Positions 5,592 to 7,153 of a DNA stretch of 7,153 nt are shown piece by piece. Made by a program: the position numbers and the translations under genes. The stretch is from Planctomycetaceae bacterium (GTDB lineage Bacteria; Planctomycetota; UBA1135; GCA-002686595). The stretch is taken from contig JABWBL010000170.1 in assembly GCA_013360535.1 (NCBI GenBank), forward strand, positions 1 to 7,153. Reading direction: 5' to 3'. The notes beneath the pieces were generated by a model. It worked only from the letters and a program-made list of their open reading frames with translations. It did not search any database and was not told the origin of the DNA. Each line of letters begins with the position of its first letter. The stretch's first letter is position 1.

Positions 5592-6644
5592 TTGAACGCG
5601 ATGGAACTCCTCGGGGCGGTGATCGAGCGTGGCGGCTCGGACCTGCACCTCAATCCGGGCCGGCCGCCGGTGATCCGCATCCACGGTGACCTCGTGTCGC
5701 TGCCGGGTGCGGCGGTGCTCGACGACGCGGCCGTGCAGGCCCTGTGCAACGAACTGACGACCGAGCGCCAGCGCGCGGAGGTCGCGGAGGTCGGCACGAC
5801 GGACTTCGGCATCGCGCACGCCTCGGGCAACCGCTTCCGCGCCAGCGTCTTCCGCCAGCGTGGCCGCATGTCGGCGGTGCTGCGCCTGATCCCGAGCAAG
5901 CTCCTGAGCTTCGACCAGATCGGACTGCCGGAAGCCTGCAAGGAGCTGCTGACGCGCCCGCGTGGCCTGATCCTCGTCACCGGTCCGACGGGCTCGGGCA
6001 AGACCACGACGCTCGCGACGATGATCGACTGGGTCAACACCAACCGCGACGCGCACATCATCACGATCGAGGACCCGATCGAGTACTACCACAGCCACAA
6101 GAAGGGCATCGTCACGCAGCGCGAGCTCGGCGCCGACGTGCCGAGCTTCCCCGAGGCGATCCGGCGCGCGCTGCGCCAGGACCCCGACGTCGTGCTCGTC
6201 GGCGAAATGCGCGACCTCGACACGATTTCCGCCGCGATCACGGCCGCGGAGACGGGCCACCTCGTGTTCGGCACGCTGCACACGACGGGCTCCGCGCGCA
6301 CCGTCGACCGCATCATCGACGCCTATCCGACCAACCAGCAGGAGCAGGTGCGCGCGCAGCTCTCCGTCTCGATCGTCGCGGTCATCAGCCAGGTGCTGAT
6401 GGCGAAGAAGGACGGCAAGGGGCGTGTCGCGGCCTTCGAGGTGATGCTGATGACGCCGGCGATCGGCAACCTGATCCGCAAGGCGGAGACGAACAAGATC
6501 GCGTCGACGATCCAGACCTCGCGGCGCATGGGCATGATCACGCTCGACGACCACCTCTACGACCTCGTCAAGCGCGACGTGATCGGGCGCGCGGAGGCGC
6601 TCGAGGCGGCGCAGGATCCCAAGGACCTCGAGGCGCGGCTGTGA
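5592..6644 (+). CDS. pilT: PilT-type pilus retraction ATPase
   Basis: A 350-residue cytoplasmic AAA+ motor that depolymerises type IV pili and so drives twitching, adhesion or DNA uptake. Length matches PilT (about 340-370). An N-terminal PAS-like domain (about 1-100) carries GGSDLHL (14-20) and PPVIRIHGDL. The motor domain has Walker A GPTGSGKTT (131-139), Asp box IEDPIEYYHSHKK (159-171), Walker B LVGEMRD (202-208, with the Met typical of PilT where GspE has Ile) and His box TGHLVFGTLHT (221-231). ISQVLMAKKDGKGRVAAFEVM (265-285) is also typical. There is no zinc knuckle, as expected for PilT. The C-terminal motif usually written AIRNLI reads AIGNLI at 290-295, with Gly replacing Arg. The start is placed at TTG 5592 because AGGAG lies 8 nt upstream; ATG 5601 would shorten the protein by three residues. 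It is probably co-transcribed with the upstream gspE/pilB-type gene and overlaps the next gene by GTGA. PilU is an alternative but less likely name. Confidence 0.95.
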   Translation: MNAMELLGAVIERGGSDLHLNPGRPPVIRIHGDLVSLPGAAVLDDAAVQALCNELTTERQRAEVAEVGTTDFGIAHASGNRFRASVFRQRGRMSAVLRLIPSKLLSFDQIGLPEACKELLTRPRGLILVTGPTGSGKTTTLATMIDWVNTNRDAHIITIEDPIEYYHSHKKGIVTQRELGADVPSFPEAIRRALRQDPDVVLVGEMRDLDTISAAITAAETGHLVFGTLHTTGSARTVDRIIDAYPTNQQEQVRAQLSVSIVAVISQVLMAKKDGKGRVAAFEVMLMTPAIGNLIRKAETNKIASTIQTSRRMGMITLDDHLYDLVKRDVIGRAEALEAAQDPKDLEARL

Positions 6645-7153
6645 ACGCGGGGGCGCAAGGATCGAGCGGCGCCGGCCGGCGTCCGCTCGGGCAGATCCTC
6701 AAGGCGCGCGGCGTCGTGCGCGAGGGGCAAGTGCAGGAAGCGCTCGCCGAGCAGCGCAAGCGCGGTGGCCTGATCGGACAGATCCTCGTCGAGCTCGGCC
6801 ACGTGACGAGCGCGGACGTCGCGCTCGCGCTCGCGGAACAAGCCGGGCTCGAGACGGTCGACCTCGCCAAGGCCACGCCGGAGAAGGCCGCGCTCGCGCT
6901 GGTCGACGGCGACACGGCGCACGCCTTCGGCGTGTTGCCGCTGGCGGTCGAAGGGCGGCGGCTCGTCGTCGCGATCGGCGATCCGCTCAACACCGCGGTG
7001 CTCGAGGACCTGCGCTTCACGACCAGCCTCGACGTGCGCGGCGTGATCGCGGACGCGGAGCTGCTGCGCCAGAAGATCCGCACGCACTACGGCGAGCAAG
7101 GCTCGATCCAGGACGCGATCGCGGCCGCCGCGAAGGCCAGCGCGGGCAACGAC
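6641..7153 (+). CDS. Second GspE/PilB-type ATPase, N-terminal MshEN domain only (cut by window edge)
   Basis: 171 codons open to the window end. Translation starts at GTG 6641, which overlaps the pilT stop as GTGA and has a GAGG ribosome site at 6630-6633, 7 nt upstream, so it is probably translationally coupled to pilT. After a short Gly/Ser-rich lead, residues 15-38 and 44-67 form two 24-residue motifs separated by 5 residues (LGQILKARGVVREGQVQEAL and IGQILVELGHVTSADVALAL cores). This is the layout of the MshEN domain, known to bind cyclic di-GMP in MshE and some PilB/GspE proteins. The domain continues with ETVDL, FGVLPLAVEGRRLVVAIGDPLN and a helical end near residue 154. The arginine that usually opens each 24-residue motif is absent. 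No motor domain is in view, so the call as an assembly ATPase rests on this domain and on context. A stand-alone MshEN-domain protein is the alternative. Confidence 0.85.
   Translation, partial: MNAGAQGSSGAGRRPLGQILKARGVVREGQVQEALAEQRKRGGLIGQILVELGHVTSADVALALAEQAGLETVDLAKATPEKAALALVDGDTAHAFGVLPLAVEGRRLVVAIGDPLNTAVLEDLRFTTSLDVRGVIADAELLRQKIRTHYGEQGSIQDAIAAAAKASAGND

Noticed and set aside
1..7153. tRNA, rRNA, CRISPR, insertion sequence, phage or toxin-antitoxin content
   Set aside because: No array of regular repeats, transposase-like product, terminal inverted repeats with target duplication, or RNA gene signature was seen on either strand by eye.

Overview
The window is a high-GC bacterial chromosomal segment. 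GC is strong at third codon positions, which is why long antisense ORFs shadow every real gene. It shows six protein-coding genes, two of them cut by the window edges, and no RNA gene, insertion sequence, CRISPR array or other mobile element. The combination fits a Planctomycetota-like or other GC-rich, deep-branching Gram-negative bacterium: pyruvate phosphate dikinase, a secreted DUF1573 protein with proline-rich tails, pilus ATPases with TTG and GTG starts, and two leaderless-looking starts without Shine-Dalgarno (SD) sequences. That placement is an inference and not a firm assignment.

Left block (1-2093, minus strand): a two-gene unit of a small predicted envelope lipoprotein of unknown function followed by ppdK, which encodes pyruvate phosphate dikinase. 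The genes are 30 nt apart and in the same reading frame. Only the N-terminal ATP-grasp half of ppdK is present. The window ends just before the expected catalytic histidine.

Middle (2094-2423): a 330-bp divergent intergenic region. It contains a GC-rich hairpin next to the lipoprotein SD, a pair of 10-bp direct repeats and a small palindrome just upstream of the plus-strand gene. Next comes a 428-aa exported DUF1573 protein (2424-3710) with three ASH/Ig-like repeats, and a 172-bp intergenic region with several inverted repeats.

Right block (3883-7153, plus strand): three consecutive genes for AAA+ ATPases of the PilB/GspE/PilT superfamily. The first is a complete GspE/PilB-type assembly ATPase. 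The second is a complete PilT-type retraction ATPase. The third is the N-terminal domain of another GspE/PilB-type ATPase, which overlaps pilT by 4 nt (GTGA) and runs off the window. Together they look like the motor module of a type IV pilus or type IV-pilus-related secretion machine: two probable assembly motors around one retraction motor. The platform protein PilC/GspF and the pilins are not in view.

I see no convincing wholly new system. The most interesting points are the motor-gene triplet, the non-canonical motor motifs (CxC zinc knuckle, AIGNLI in PilT, MshEN repeats lacking their arginines), and an uncharacterised lipoprotein paired with ppdK.
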